Positions 50,490 to 63,384 are shown, counted from the stretch's first letter. The stretch is 64,000 nt of DNA from Amia ocellicauda (GCF_036373705.1 NC_089852.1:30132707-30196706), one strand, 5' to 3'. The notes: generated from the sequence alone by a model not told the origin. Made by a program: numbers and translations.

Positions 50490-52609
50490 TCCCCTCCATC
50501 TCTGCTTCATTTCAAACTCCAGACACACGACACGCAGGGCTGCCAGTCTTGGACGCCCAGCCCTCGGTTCAGCTGGAAGGCACGTTGAACAGTTTCACAC
50601 GGACACCGTTGGCCTCCTGTCTCATTCTTAACGAAGGTAGAAATTCCTGAAGCTTGAAGACTGTAGTGTTTCTTTTATTTCCTTTTGTTTGGTTTTATTT
50701 ATTTTTAACCCCTGGTGACCCTGCGGTCCAGTCAGAGTGTGACCTGCCGATCAGCCGGCGCTGTTGGCAGGATTGCTGCCTAATAGAGCTGTATTGATTT
50801 TCCCAGCACATGGAGCAGAGAGGAAATATCCACAATGCAGCCTCGTAGAACGGTGGCGCGGAGTGATGGCCAGAGTCCAGCCCCTGTGTGGCGCCTGACC
50901 AGCTCCCTATCGCTGTGCTGATTGGCTGTCTAGGAGGATATAAATGGGGCAGAAAGCTCTGCATTGATTTCCCTGCTCATTAGCAGCCAGGTCACCCGGG
51001 TTCAGACATAACCTGCACTGAGTTCGTGGTTACAAATTCCAAACGTTGTCCTTGACGTCCTGGAGAGGCAGGATGAGACCTCTAGGGCAAGTGTGGAGGC
51101 AGTGAGGGCCGGAGCCCAGGCCAGGGGGCTCCAGAGCACGGCTCCGGGGCTGTGTACTTCCTGGACATTGTGTGCCCACTCCGTCTAGATGGTTCCCTCT
51201 AGGGCAGTAGCTGTGCGCCACGTTTGAGGGCAGAGGGCAGCGGAAGATGCTTGCTGGTGACATGCCAGTATGGCCTGAGCGTCGTCCTTCTGGGAGATGC
51301 GCTTGCTGCAGGGCCAACTAAAACCCAGTGACTTGAACTTTTTTTAATGGTTTAATTTTACAGTTATTTGTAATGTTTTAATTACGAGTGTACCATTACA
51401 GCACTTGACGGTCTGAATCCCTGTTCATCTAACACAGGCCTCATGTAGCCTGAACTGCCGCCCATTCCATGCCAATTTATTAAATTAATTATTCAATTGA
51501 GTAAACCCCTCTGCACTCTCCTGGGTCTAATGAAGGTGTTGATCTAGACCCCCCTGTGTATTGAGCCTGTGGGGATTTGGCCGGGAGGACAGTGGCTGGC
51601 ACAGCGCTGGTCTGAGTGGACCGCCGGCCGGGAGACGTTGGCGAGCACCTCGGGGTCTGGGGTGCTATCCTGTGCGCCTGCTGGGGTCTGTTCTCCAGTC
51701 GGGATGTGTCAGGGGGCCCTGCAGGCACTTGGGCAAAACACCTGTGAGAGACTGCAGTTCGCAAGCCTGACCCTTTTATTTTATTTGTATTATGATTTCT
51801 GTATCTGTTCTTAATCCACACTACTGTTCGGGACATGGCGTCCTGTGTTCGTTGTGAAAGATCCAATTCTATGGTGCAGAGTCCTCCACGCTCACCGTCT
51901 GTAAGGCAGGAATGCAGACTGCCTGAACCATGTTTCATCAGGGCCAGTGGGGCTCTCCCTTTCAGGTTATTTATTAAACACATAGGAAAATTGCACCAGT
52001 ATTGTCCCTCGTTCTTGTGTTGGGTTTGTTTGTTCGGAATGGGTGGGTAGATTCCAGTGAGTGAACTTGCACCCTTTCAAACCATATCTGGATCAACATT
52101 TTGTTAAGGCGTGATTGGTTAACTGTCTATCTGGGTCATAGGCACTGTGCTTTACAGTGTGACCTGGGAACCCCAAGGTTGTGTGTTTCATGTGCAGGAT
52201 CACAAAAGCACCACAAGAGGGCATTATCTGCATTATTAGGACTATCCCTGAAGTTGAAAAGGGATTTCCCTGCGTAGACCACTGCCTTAAAGACTTGCAG
52301 GCATTTTTATAATGGGTGGCAGGGAGCAAACAAGGATGCAAATGTCCCCATTTATTTTCCACTGGTTGGCTTTTGCAGTCACAATAAGGTATCATGGGGG
52401 AAGGGAGTTCTTAAATGTTTAAAATGAGCACTGATTTTAGCAACTGCCCCCGTTTTCTACATGCATGCTGTAGTCCGTGTTAAGAGCAGAGGTGAAGCCA
52501 GGAGCCTTGTCCTCTTGTCTTGTTGCTTTAGCCTGCCCCCTGTCCATCTGCGCTGATGCTGGGGTCATGATGAAGGGATGATTGGAATGTATGTTGAAAG
52601 TGTTGAAGA

Positions 52610-52640
<31 letters not shown>

Positions 52641-54430
52641 ATCTACCTTTTTAAACTCTTCAGCTGCCTCTGGGAACTCCCCACAGGCTCATCTGGTATG
52701 ATGTTTCAGAAACCTATAAATATGTATTCGATGCTAATTTAATTAGATAAAAGGACATGGATTCGAACTTGTGCATACTTGTGTTCTTTTTAATCGCTTC
52801 ACACACTTGCCAAAAATGTTGAAATGTAAACACGTGCTGTGTGGGCCGCCTGGAGCCCCTCTCTACACTCTCCTGGGTAAAGAGGAGGAGGATGTGATGG
52901 TGGGAAGGGGGATAGCAGCGCTGAGGCTGTGAAACTGCAGCTCTGAGATAGAGGGGTGACTGCAGTGTCTTTAAATCTTGTTGAAGGCAATCATTGCCTC
53001 CTGCCTGCAGAGGTTTATGAGCAGGAAAAGATAATGTAGCACCTGAGTGAGCTGAACTGCAGGAGAAAACAGTACTGTTCTCTTACAGGCTTATTAGTAT
53101 TAAGATAGACAACAGTCACCCAAGGGAACAGGACTGCCTGAGTTTTAACACAACATAAACTCTTATTAATAATGATCATACCATTCCAGTCACTAACCCC
53201 TCCCCAGCTATGCGCCAGACTGATCAAATTTCATGCAAAAGGGATTCTGTCTGATACACAAGTTTGTTATGCTTTAACTGGATATCATCCAAAATGATTG
53301 ATTTAAAACCCTTAAAAAAAGTGACAAAAAGCACACAAACCGACTGACCAAATCTGAGCCGCTGACAAACAGAGCACAGAGCCGGGGTGTGGAGTGAAGT
53401 AAGCGCTGAACTCTGTGCCAAAGAGCAGGCTGCGACACTTCAGGCCCCTGGGACAGTAGTGTTGTGTAAGCCCTCTGGTCGGATAGGGGATCTCCAGGCC
53501 GGAGAGCAGCCACTGGGCAGTACACACACACAAATAACACACACTCGCTGAGAAATAATGGCTCCCGGTTTGTAGTTGTGAGGTTATACTGTAGTACAAT
53601 ACAATGCAGTACAGGTTACAGTATATTACTCAACAACCGTTCTCTGTATGGTAACCAGTACATAGTATTGATTGTACTGACATTTAACTGCAACAAAAGT
53701 AAACATGAGCGTTGGCCTTCTTACCTCTTAAACAATATAATTACATAAGGGTCATTACAATACAAGAGCTGTGTATAAAAAGCAATGTTTCCTAGAGTGT
53801 GCAGTGTGCCAATACTCCACTGGCCTTTTGCAACGGACACAACCAGACGGGTGGGACAGTCCTGTGTAAAGCCCTGTTTTCGCCGCTGCGCTCACTGTGT
53901 TGTGAGCAGGTGGAGGTGTGATGGGGTCTATTCGCAAATGACACACACACACCAACCAGTAGTCTAGTGAAACATTATAAGCATATAGTATATTTGACAG
54001 AGCTGAGGCTGCAACACGTCTGTCCCTACGGCACGCACCCCAGTCCCCCCTGCACATGAATAACGGCGCCTCCCACAGTGTAACCCTCATTACTGCACGC
54101 CTGCCTCCAGCATGTCGGCTCTGATGTCTTTCGCCTGCATATGACAAGCTGGAGTATTACACCTTTCACACCCACAGGGCATTGCATTCTCCTGTAAGAC
54201 ATCTGCTTGTCTCCTATGATATTACAACTGATATGACATGTTTTGGTGGTGTATGTGTTGGCTGTCTTTTCCGTATTGGGTTCTGTCTGAATATTAAAGG
54301 GATTATGATGTAAAAACAAGTCTTAAGTCTTAGGGGCTCTTTCCACTGTATGCTCATTTATTATTGTGACGAATAATAATAATGTATCCATTCTAATAAT
54401 TATTTTTGTTATTCTTATGTTATATTATCA
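50490..54430. other. Intergenic DNA downstream of RNF6
   Basis: No supportable exon on either strand. Includes a (CT)n run (52612-52636). SHISA2, the human neighbour on this side, was not recognised. Confidence 0.55.
52612..52636. repeat. (CT)n microsatellite
   Basis: A pure CT run of about 25 bases. Confidence 0.9.
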
Positions 54431-54449
54431 TTATTATGATCCACAGATG

Positions 54450-54960
54450 CCCCCTGTTCTCCCGCTGAGCGCTGCGCTTACAGTGCTTTGCAATAGAGGG
54501 AGAGGGAGGTATCGGGCTCGCAGTGGAGCAGTTGGCACTGTTTTCCCTGGACTCGGCTCCATGCAGCCCATGTGCTTCTCTGTCCCCGACCTCACGGCGC
54601 TCCGGGCCAGCGGCACAGCACGGGATTGAGGCGCAGTCTGCCGTGCCATTGGGGGAAACACAGATAAGCTGCTGTCGTCCCAGAGCCTCTGCTTATTTCT
54701 GCGCCGGTTTGGCTAACGGGCGCGCAGTGTTATGGCCAGCCACCCTGCCCTGCGTCCGCAGCGCTGAGGAGCCGCTTCTGGAGACGAGCTGCTCCCGCAT
54801 CCGCGCAGCCGGGCGCACCGGTCCAGAGCCGGGCGCATTAGGAGCATGCACCCCCGTCCGCGCCGCAGCCCCAGCGCCACGCACAGCCGGCCGGCATGTA
54901 TTTCAATAGGAAATCGAAGAAGATCCACACGGAGGGAGGTGAGTGTTTCCACACCGAGGA
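54450..54960 (+). promoter_or_regulatory. CpG island at the 5' end of an unrecognised gene
   Basis: GC-rich and CpG-rich sequence flanked by AT-rich DNA. It ends at a candidate first coding exon with a consensus donor. Confidence 0.55.
54896..54938 (+). CDS. Candidate exon 1 of the unrecognised gene
   Basis: 14 codons plus one base at the edge of a CpG island. Donor GAG|GTGAGT is close to consensus. Confidence 0.45.
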
Positions 54961-57549
54961 GGGGGAAGAATGGAGGGCGAGGGAGGAGAGAAGCGGAATA
55001 CATCGCAGTCGTATGTATTCGTATTATTAGTGCGTCATAAGAAAACAATCCAATATGGTGCAACCCATATTGTATGTATGCTGTTGATTTTTGTGGTGTG
55101 TTTTTCGTTTGATCCCCAGTGGGTATGTATAATATAATAATGTAAAAGTGTCTGCATCGCTGTTACCACTATTAGCCTCCCGTCTGTGGCTGAAGTTGCA
55201 TTGCTGCTGCTGCGTGTTTGGACGGAGGGGGCAGGGGAGCGTGTCTGATCACACGGGTGTTTGCATGTTTCTGGGTTTTCTCGGGGTCTTCCTGCTGAGC
55301 CCCCACACCCCCCCACACACACACACAGATAGAGAACCGCGGCGCTGTCGGCTGGAAGAGGAGGCACAGAAAGACAGCTGGACTTGGTCTGTACACTGAT
55401 GGATGGATGGATTGATTTAGCTATGCTGCACTCCTGTAAACACTCAATCTAAATCGTGTCTGACAGATTCGTAATAATAGTAATTGACAATAATAATCGG
55501 TCTGCTCCCTGGTGCTATTTGTGTCGTGCCTTGCTAGTGGTTAACCCCCCATGGCTTGGTTCTCAGGCAAGCGCTATTCATGGCAGCGGCTGACTCCAGA
55601 ACATGCCTGTTTGCAGCAGTGTGCACTTTGTGCCAGTGTGCATCATCATCACTAATGCCAGCGCTGGCCGGCTGACAGGCGCAGAGGACAGCACAACACA
55701 TACGCCACAGTCAACTAAAGCGCCGAGCAAAACGAGTCAGACCTGGATGAGTAACAATGACAACAATGGGGTCTGCCTGCGCTGTGCATTGTTCCACGGG
55801 ACGCAGGATTATGCCACTGTTGTAATGAGGAGTGCAATGATCTCAAGCCTGCCCACAGCCCTGGCACCCCGGCGGGGCCAGCCGTCACTGCGCACAGCAT
55901 CTCTCTGCTGACGCACCGCTTTTCCTGCACGGTTGCCAAGTTACCGAATGGGTACCGAAAGGGAGCGACCGCAATTACCAAATCGCATGGAGGCAGCAGC
56001 TGCATGCAGGGAAGGCCTGCAGGGATGCCGCCTCTCTGCTTCCACACCTATCTGATATTGTAAAGTGGGGAAATAGACCTTGGGCTGCAGCGCCACTAGC
56101 GTCTTCTGCGTCACTAATCGTGTAGAGAATTACCCTGGCTGCGGCTCAAAGAGCGACCTCTGCGCAGAGGTAAACCAAAAGCAACACAAAACATACACAA
56201 TTCTTCCTATTAATAATGTAGAAAATCTGAAGATGAAGTTAAACTATGTCATGGTGGAAGAGGGAGTGTGTTGGTGGTTGAGAGGCAGAGAGGAGGCCAG
56301 TCACCCTGCAGACTTCAGCTCACCTGCTGCAGCGCACCTGGGGAACGGCCAGCGCTGAGGGCGGCTCAGAGGTGCAGGGAGCGGCACACAGACACCCCCC
56401 AGAGCTGGAATGGCCTCCACTGTGGGGGTGTATACTGTGTTTGCCTCAGCTGAAACACACTGTCCAGGGTGTACGTGTGGCAGCAGTAAGTGTTTCCCTG
56501 CTGTGATGGTGTTGAGAGGAATCCTGCCAGTACCAATACAAGTGCAAAACATGAGCTAGTTCTAGGTGATATCTCAAATTGCATTATGGAAGGGGTATTA
56601 AAAGTTGTAGCACGTGCTGAACTTTCATAACATGTAATTAAGGTGGCTTAGTTTTCTAAGTCAGCCATTACAAAATCATTCTGCGACCTAGTTCTCATTC
56701 TACACCTGCGTGTGTCTCCAGGGAGTCTGTCTGCAGCACAGCGGCTCCTCCTGTCCCACTGGCGGTCAGGGAATTCTAATCCCAGTCCGACCTCCCGTCC
56801 ACCGCGACCGTTCTCCTCTGTCCCTCAGCCCTGTCCTGTCCTGCACCAAGACTCTGAGCTTCTCCCAGGGGCCCAGGCTTCTCTGATCCCCCTGTTTCTG
56901 TTCCCAGTGGAGAGCGGCGCGCTGTACAGGCGTCCCAGATTTATACAGGGAGGCTGGGCTTCTGCTGTTCAGTCTTTTATAGCGTAGCCGCTCTACTGCC
57001 AAGCAAGAGTCTGGCCTTAGGAGAAAATAAAACAACCCAAGAATAGAATCACAGTGGCCAAATGCTGCCTCCAGTAGTCTCCTGGTGACTGACTGTGTCT
57101 GCTCCTCCTCTAGAGCGAGCTGGAGTGCAGATCAGTGTAGGTGTCCAAACGTCTTCCCAGCGGGCCTTTCCGCCCATGCAGAGCAAACACAGATGGCCAT
57201 ACCGCCCCCTTTTCCAGGTCAGGGCTGGAATCTCTGTTTGTGGGACCATACAGCCATCATACTGGCCTGACCAGCTGTAAGGGGCACTTGGGTGGAACTC
57301 TTTTTGGGGTCTCTCACAAACCTGGGGCCCCCAGCACTGAGGCCTCCTCCTGCGTGGCTCTGCTCTTTAATCTGGCCTGTCTGTCTCTCACCAAGCCCAC
57401 TAATCCCTGCCTTCTTCCCAGGAAGAAGACTAATTGGGTTTTGGTTGCTAATTAAAACGAAGGATCTCGTTAAGTACAGTGTGTTCCAAATGTAGCTTGG
57501 GGGGTTGGGGAGGAGTGCAGTGGCTGAGCTGTTTGAGCTAGTTGTCTTT

Positions 57550-57584
<35 letters not shown>

Positions 57585-59381
57585 TGCTGATCCTCGGCCC
57601 CATGTGAACACAGTCATGTGTCGTAGACTGGGACAGAGGGCCACACAGCAGCTCTGGGGACATCAGCTCAGAGTTTATTTCCATCTGTACTGTCCCTGCC
57701 CTGCTCTGGGACTCTCACCGCTGTCCTGTTCTGTTCTTCTTAGCTAACGGGTGAGAGAACTCCAGACATTAGTCTCATTAGTCAAGACAAAAAGCACATA
57801 ACTCTTACCATTGCTGTGTTGTGCACTGTGCAGATGAGAGGAGCGTGGGTGTGTGTGTGTGTGTGTATCTACATAACATGTGTGTCAGTGTATCTGTGTG
57901 AGTATATTTGTGTGTGTTTGTGTGTGTACTTTCATGTCTGTGTGTCTGCATGCGTGTGTGAGTGTCTGACCTGCTGCCTCTCAGGGCCAGACACCCGCAG
58001 ACTTCTCCGCACAGCACAGATCACAGCTCTGACTCCGCGAAAACCTGGCTGAGGAGCAGAGCCCCAAGCTGTCCAGCAGGGGGCAGAGTGACTGCATGTG
58101 GGCCACTCTCCCCACAATAAAGGTTAGCAGTTAATGGTGAGGAGGCTGGGTGTCCTGTTTCCCAAAAGATGGTAGCCTCCATTATCACAGCCCTTACTTA
58201 ACTGGAGCAGGGATTTATACTTCAGTGAGGCTTCCAGAAGTAAGCCGGGACTTAATATGCTTTTTTAAGTGTTAATAGCCTCTATGAATAAGCAGAGGAT
58301 TGCTGACAATTCAGAGTGTTGGAGAAGGAGTGCGGCGTGCGTTTGCATTTCACTTTAAAGGGTGAGATTACCGGTTAACCCTTTGTTGCAACAAACGTCT
58401 TGTGTGTGAGGCCCTGAGTCCCTGTCTTAAACTCCCTGCTCACATTCTCCCCTGCAATACGATTAATAATGTGACGAAGAACGCAGCCGGAGCAGGGGGA
58501 CACGCAGCCTGTAATACAGGACTGTCATTAAACCCTGGCTGTGTTATGTGATCTCCCTCTGTATAACCTGCTTTTGCTGTGTGGCTGTTATTCTTGGAAC
58601 CACGTACAGAGATGGATAAGGTCAGGTCCAGGTTGTATTGTTCCAGGAATAACATCTACTCAGAAAAATCAGGTTGTGCATCTGCTGCTAGGGACAGTTC
58701 TTGTCCTGTCTAATCTTGTGCTCTGTGTTTTACCGTTGCTCTTTGCACAAAACATGAACCTTTACATTAGCGCACATCATTAATCATGAATAAAAGCAAT
58801 AGTCGGGATTATTATTAATTGCACAAATATATGTACAATAAGATGTCTGTAGCTATGTACCAGCTGTAACAGCATCGATTCTAGCGCAACATCCGATACG
58901 AGACCGAGGCACTTGAGATAGAGATTGTGTAAAATGCTTTTAAACATGCATCTGGTTCATTTGCATGTAGCGCGCTTAAACACGCATCTGGTTTATTGAG
59001 TGGATGGAAGCCAGCTGACAGTTTTCACGCAGCCTGTCAGGACGATGGCCTTGCTGCAAAGGAGCCTATATTTGGAATGCATTTAGCAGTATCCTCGGTT
59101 CCTTAGACGGCACAAGGTTATTCTTCTGAGTGTCCATTAAAGCCATCAGGCTGACTGACTGACTTTTTCCCTTTTTTTTTCTTCTTCTTCCTGTCAATTT
59201 TGTCTTTATTTTTTCTATTTTTTTACGTTGTGGCTTCGTTTTCCCTTTTCAGAGCAATTAGTAATGAGTGAAATTAGCAAGGACACAACTTGCCTCTCTC
59301 CCCAAAGCGATGACGAGGGTGTGGAGGCCCGGATTTGCTCAAGGCTGTCAGATAAGCGCATTCCCCGGACGTTCGAGAAAA
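54896..59381 (+). CDS. Unrecognised gene, 5' partial, two or three exons
   Basis: Candidate exon 1 is 54896-54938: ATG, then MYFNRKSKKIHTEG, ending GAGGGAG|GTGAGT in phase 1. Candidate exon 2 is 59253-59381, after a strong pyrimidine tract and TTTTCAG. It also starts in phase 1, reads through 43 codons (EQLVMSEISKDTTCLSPQSD, then DEGVEARICSRL and SDKRIPRTFEK) and ends AAAA|GTGAGT in phase 1. A possible exon 3 follows at 59475. The N terminus is basic, then Ser/Asp-rich, without signal peptide or membrane segment. The remainder would lie beyond the window. I do not recognise the family. Support is the CpG island, the matching phases and the consensus splice sites. Similarity searching could overturn it. 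Confidence 0.45.
54970..59240. other. Putative first intron of the unrecognised gene
   Basis: Unique DNA with (GT)n runs at 57553-57582 and 57849-57866 and an imperfect tandem pair at 58936-58999. No other exon is supportable. Confidence 0.4.
57553..57582. repeat. (GT)n microsatellite
   Basis: A pure GT run. Confidence 0.95.
59253..59381 (+). CDS. Candidate exon 2 of the unrecognised gene
   Basis: 129 nt, phase 1 to phase 1, with a strong T-rich tract before the acceptor and a GTGAGT donor. Encodes a Ser/Asp-rich then basic segment containing SDDEGVEA and KRIPRTFEK. Confidence 0.5.
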
Positions 59382-59474
59382 GTGAGTCTCAGTGTGGATC
59401 TTGGCCGGCGGCACTGATTGATACTGGAACTGCATGAGCCCCCGCCCCTGTCCCCTCTCTCCGCTCCACTGTAG

Positions 59475-59567
59475 AGCAGCACGTCTCTGCCGGGCCACCT
59501 CACCCCCTGCATGAGACGGGCAGTGAGGTCCTGTCGCGGCTCACAGTGGTGCAGCCCTGGTTCCTAG
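59475..59567 (+). CDS. Possible exon 3 of the unrecognised gene
   Basis: Follows a pyrimidine-rich tract and TGTAG 93 bases after exon 2. It is open in the required frame (KQHVSAGPPHPLHETGSEVL, then SRLTVVQPWFL). Two donors are possible: CTAG|GTTGGT at 59567 keeps phase 1, and GCAG|GTAGGT at 59577 is stronger but changes phase. May be chance. Confidence 0.3.
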   Translation, partial: SSTSLPGHLTPCMRRAVRSCRGSQWCSPGS

Positions 59568-59599
59568 GTTGGTGCAGGTAGGTCTCCGTAAATCCCCTT

Positions 59600-61190
59600 C
59601 ACCTGCTGTCTACACTGGGAAACAATACTGAACTGAACTGGTCCCATTGAGCTGTGAGTAAAATTTTCCACTAAACCCACTGTTTCCCAGCCCTGGGGCC
59701 TGAGGACACCCTGTGTGTATCAGCTGGTTTTCACTCTGCTGTCACCCACTGACCTGACCGCCCAGTGCAAGAGTTCAACGAAGAGCTCCAGTTGATATGA
59801 AAACCCACAGATGCAGGTGTTCCTCCAGGGCCAGGGCTGGGCAGCACAGCACAGCACCAAGCCCACTGAGACCCGAGATACAACAAACACCTCAGAATAC
59901 CCAGACCCCCCAGAACCAGGGCTGCCCAGCTGTCCTGTCCTGCTGGTACCGCGGTGGCACACTACCCATGTACACTGACATCTGGGCTCTGTGTGTGGAG
60001 GTGTGTGCCCTGTCCACAGCGTTCCCCTCCCCTTGACTGACAGCTGCTCTTGCTTCCTGCTGGTAGTTTAGCATGCCTCAGAGCCAGGTTGTGGGTTGGG
60101 AAAGGTGGCATCCCAGAACTGCTTACTCAAACGTTGGGCTTTTTCTTTCAGTGGCTGCATGAGTGGTGCCAGTGCATGTGGGGGGTCTGCTTCTGCTCTG
60201 GTGGCATGCGAGAACGCACCTTGCTTGTAGCCCATGTGCCTGGATACGGCACAGCGACTGTCTGTATGAAAGCTGCTCTCGGGTTGGTGTTTCTCAGTCA
60301 GGAGTTCTGTGCCTTGGCTCCCTGGGGGTCAGAAGTGGTCAGGAGTGGCTCTGGCCCAGAGGTGTCCCTGCGACTCCTGTTTGGGCTCCTCTGGGACAAA
60401 GTGCTTGTGTTTCTCTCTCTCTTTGTTTGTTTGGTATGGTCTCCCATGGCAGCCGGGCTGATTGTGTTGTAATGTGCTGCAACCTCACTCACGGCTTTTT
60501 GTTGTTGTTGTTGTGGTGATTATGTGCTTTGAATTCAGGGGGCTTGCCGTTGTTTTCCCCGATTGCTGGACAGCTGCTGCAGATTGACCAGCACTTCCTG
60601 AAGAAAAGCAAATCTGGGATTGAATCGCTGACCTTCAGATGTGGCCTTGCTTAGAACCAGGAAGTCTGTGGAGCCCATGAGTGAAGTGTGTCAAGGGTAT
60701 TGATTCAGTCGTGCACTTTGCACACCAGGAGGGGCTGTGGAGAGGGATGTTGGGGTGTGGCCGGTGAGCCAGCTCACAGCTTGGGCCCATCATCTCCCAG
60801 GGAAGGGGGTGATAAGCAGGCCATCCTATAGCAGCCTCGGTCCTGCTCTGCCACCCTGCATGGATCCAGAGGGCACCTTGCACTCAGGGGGAAGGCTGGG
60901 AGCTGAAGCCAAGTGGAGTCCACTCTCACTCCCTTTGCCCCTGGGGGGTCACTGGGGGCTCCCAGTCTCTGCATCCCTGCCCTCCTGTCTTCCTCCCAGG
61001 CCAGACGGGCCCCTCTGGGAGACGGGGCCAGTCCTCGGCACCTGCCTGCGTTGGATTAGAGGCAGGGCTCTGGAAGTGCCGAGTACACACAGTGGGGATT
61101 AGGACTGCGCTCTAATCCGCTTCCCAGGCTCTCCCTACCGCGGAGAGGCCGAGTGCGAGGGGGCGACTGACTGACCGACCGGCTGACCGA
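59600..61190. other. No supportable gene
   Basis: Mixed-composition DNA, presumably intronic if the gene to the left is real. Open frames at 60050-60519 and 60737-61102 lack motifs and splice context. Confidence 0.45.
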
Positions 61191-61255
61191 CGACCAACCA
61201 ACCGGAGCTCGTCATGCCACGGGCGGGTGCGCGTGTGAGGAGAAGGGGCTCCATA
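61100..61255 (+). promoter_or_regulatory. CpG-rich patch with a second first-exon-like ATG
   Basis: A GC-rich leader with CTGACCGACC repeats leads to ATG at 61214, reading MPRAGARVRRRGSI, and a donor CATAG|GTAACC at 61255/61256 in phase 1. It could be an alternative first exon of the gene to the left or the start of another gene. The basic MPR...RRRGSI N terminus loosely recalls ATP8A2, a gene expected in this block, but this is weak. Confidence 0.3.
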
Positions 61256-61269
61256 GGTAACCAGTGCGG

Positions 61270-62750
61270 ACTGTCGGCGCAGCACAGGCTGGGCGAGGGG
61301 GAGCTATCAGCAGGGCGAGGGATGACTCTCTGTGCTCACACTAATCCTGTGTGTAGGGCTTCTTCACTTCTTCTGCCAGAAAGTGTCCGAGCTGTGCATT
61401 TTTCACTGTGTCATACTGTGCTGTAGTGTAGTGAGCTGTGCTGTGCTGTGCTGCTGTGTTTAACTGTCCTGTACTGCACAGCTTCATGTTCTGTGATGTG
61501 CAGGACTGTGCTGTGTTGTTCTGCACTGGGTCGTCATCCAGTCTCTGTTGCTTTTTACTGCAGCTGCTCATTAGAAGTGAATGGGAGAGCTGAGTAGTGG
61601 GGGGGCTGTGTTACTATGCAGTGGGGGGGGTGGTGTGCTGTGTTATCGGGGAGTTGGGGGTGCTGGTGGGTTGTGTTACTGGGGTGTGGGGGTGGCTGGT
61701 GAGTGAGAGTAATACGTATCTTCAGTTTAAAATGTTTGACTGTGTCGTATTTACGCACTATAGGAGTTCACATGTCCAGCCGTGCCCTGCGGAGCCCAGA
61801 GTCTGGACTCCCAGACAGCAGGAGGAGCCACGCAGACATCTGGCTCCCCTGGGTTCCTCTCTATCATGTGGAGAAAGTCTTGGCTGCTCTCTCCCTCACA
61901 GATGCAGCTGGAAGGGGCTCCTCTCACCAGCCCTGTGGATGGGGATCTGCAGTGTTCAGGGATTCGTGGCATTCAGGGATCCATGGTGTTCAGCCACAGC
62001 TCTTTCAACAGAGAAGCTGACGGCTTTACGGCGCTCTAGTTTCAAGGCCGTGCCGCGCTCTTGTGTGCATAGGTGGGGGGGCTCTGTTAACAGGGCTGCT
62101 GCTGACAGATGTGCTGGGCTCAGGCACACAGCTGCGCGGCCTGTCGGTCCACACTTGGCCCTGTTTCTGTTGAAGCAGCTTTCAGCGCATTGTGTCTCCC
62201 TGTCATCAAACAGGTTCAGCAACAAAGCAGCCGGCCCCAGAGCGCTTATCTGTGCGGCCCGGCCCCGCTCCCCCTTCCCCACGCACCGTCGCAGAATCGC
62301 AGGCCCTCGGGGTCACAGTCTATTGTGCTCCCTGTGCTTCCAGGGTGCGCTTATGCACATCAAAAGGGTTATATTTAGGCCCAGAGAGTTCTGTGGAGGT
62401 ACTGTGTGTTTTGAAGCTTGCTCTGTCTCCGGTGTCTTGACGCTGTTCTACACATATGGGGCCTGGACTGCTGAGGATGTCTCGTCTGATGGCAGAGACG
62501 CAGTGTGAGAGATCTGAGGCTTTTATTTCTGTTGTTGTGTGGTTGATTGTTGTCTGTTTGTGTATTTGTTTGTGGGTTTTATTGACAGTTTGGCTTCTGT
62601 CAGACAGCTGTAAGAGACGGGGCCTATTTCACATCTCAGCTGTCTGGTTTAGGTCTAAGAGAGCGCTGCTCAGCTGTATAGTGCCTGTTGACATGACGGA
62701 CTGTCTAATGCACTTATCTGAGTCTGGTATTGGCATAGTGCATTCTTATC
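61270..62750. other. No supportable gene
   Basis: Contains G-rich sequence and CTGTG-rich words near 61420-61520. An open frame of 303 codons (61597-62508) begins at a non-ATG codon and shows no recognisable family. Confidence 0.45.
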
Positions 62751-62752
62751 AC

Positions 62753-62754
<2 letters not shown>

Positions 62755-62791
<37 letters not shown>
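62755..62791. repeat. (GT)n microsatellite
   Basis: A pure GT run. Confidence 0.95.
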
Positions 62792-62794
<3 letters not shown>

Positions 62795-63059
62795 TGTTCT
62801 CTGCATGCAGGTCTGATCCACACTGAGCGCTACAGGCAGGCTGGTGGAGGTCTGTGGTTTGGCAGGGCGGGGGGCAGCCCTCTGTGAAAAGCCCAGTCTG
62901 CAGGGCAGCCGTATCTGAGGGGGGGGCATTGTCTGCATGTGGGCTGACTCCTCTGTGTTGTAAAGCATGATTCAGGCATGTAAGAAGCATGAGGAGGGTT
63001 GCATTATCATTGGTCTTGTCCATAATTATTGAATCATTCAACCTTTAAGATCTGGGTTT

Positions 63060-63300
63060 TGGTTCTGCATATCACCATCAGCCTATATTGATCCACTGCT
63101 GGGTGAAGACAATTCTATTACAGCTTCTCTTTCCCATGTCACGCCTGCAAAATGTATGATTTCATCTTCCCATCTTTATCTGGTCGTCTTCTAGGTTTCT
63201 TTTCATCTCTTGGGATCCATTCTATAGCTTCCTTTGTCCATCTTTGATCTGCTCTTCTTGCAACATGTCCAGTCCATTGCCATATTAACAGTTTCACTCT
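63060..63300 (-). mobile_element. LINE 3' fragment, antisense
   Basis: The minus strand reads QWTGHVARRADQRWTKEAIE, then WIPRDEKKPRRRPDK. This is the C-terminal motif common to endonuclease/reverse-transcriptase retroelements (GHVAR ... RRRP). The fragment ends in an ATAGGCTGATGGTGATATG tail at its 3' end (low coordinate). Confidence 0.75.
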
Positions 63301-63384
63301 TTCAATATTTCAACTCTTTCACTGTTTCCAAGCATATATATATATGTATGCTTGGAAACAGCATATATATATTTATGTATGCTA

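Noticed and set aside
61597-62508. 303-codon + strand frame
   Set aside because: It starts at a non-ATG codon in G-rich DNA, has no recognisable domain, and no splice sites frame it.
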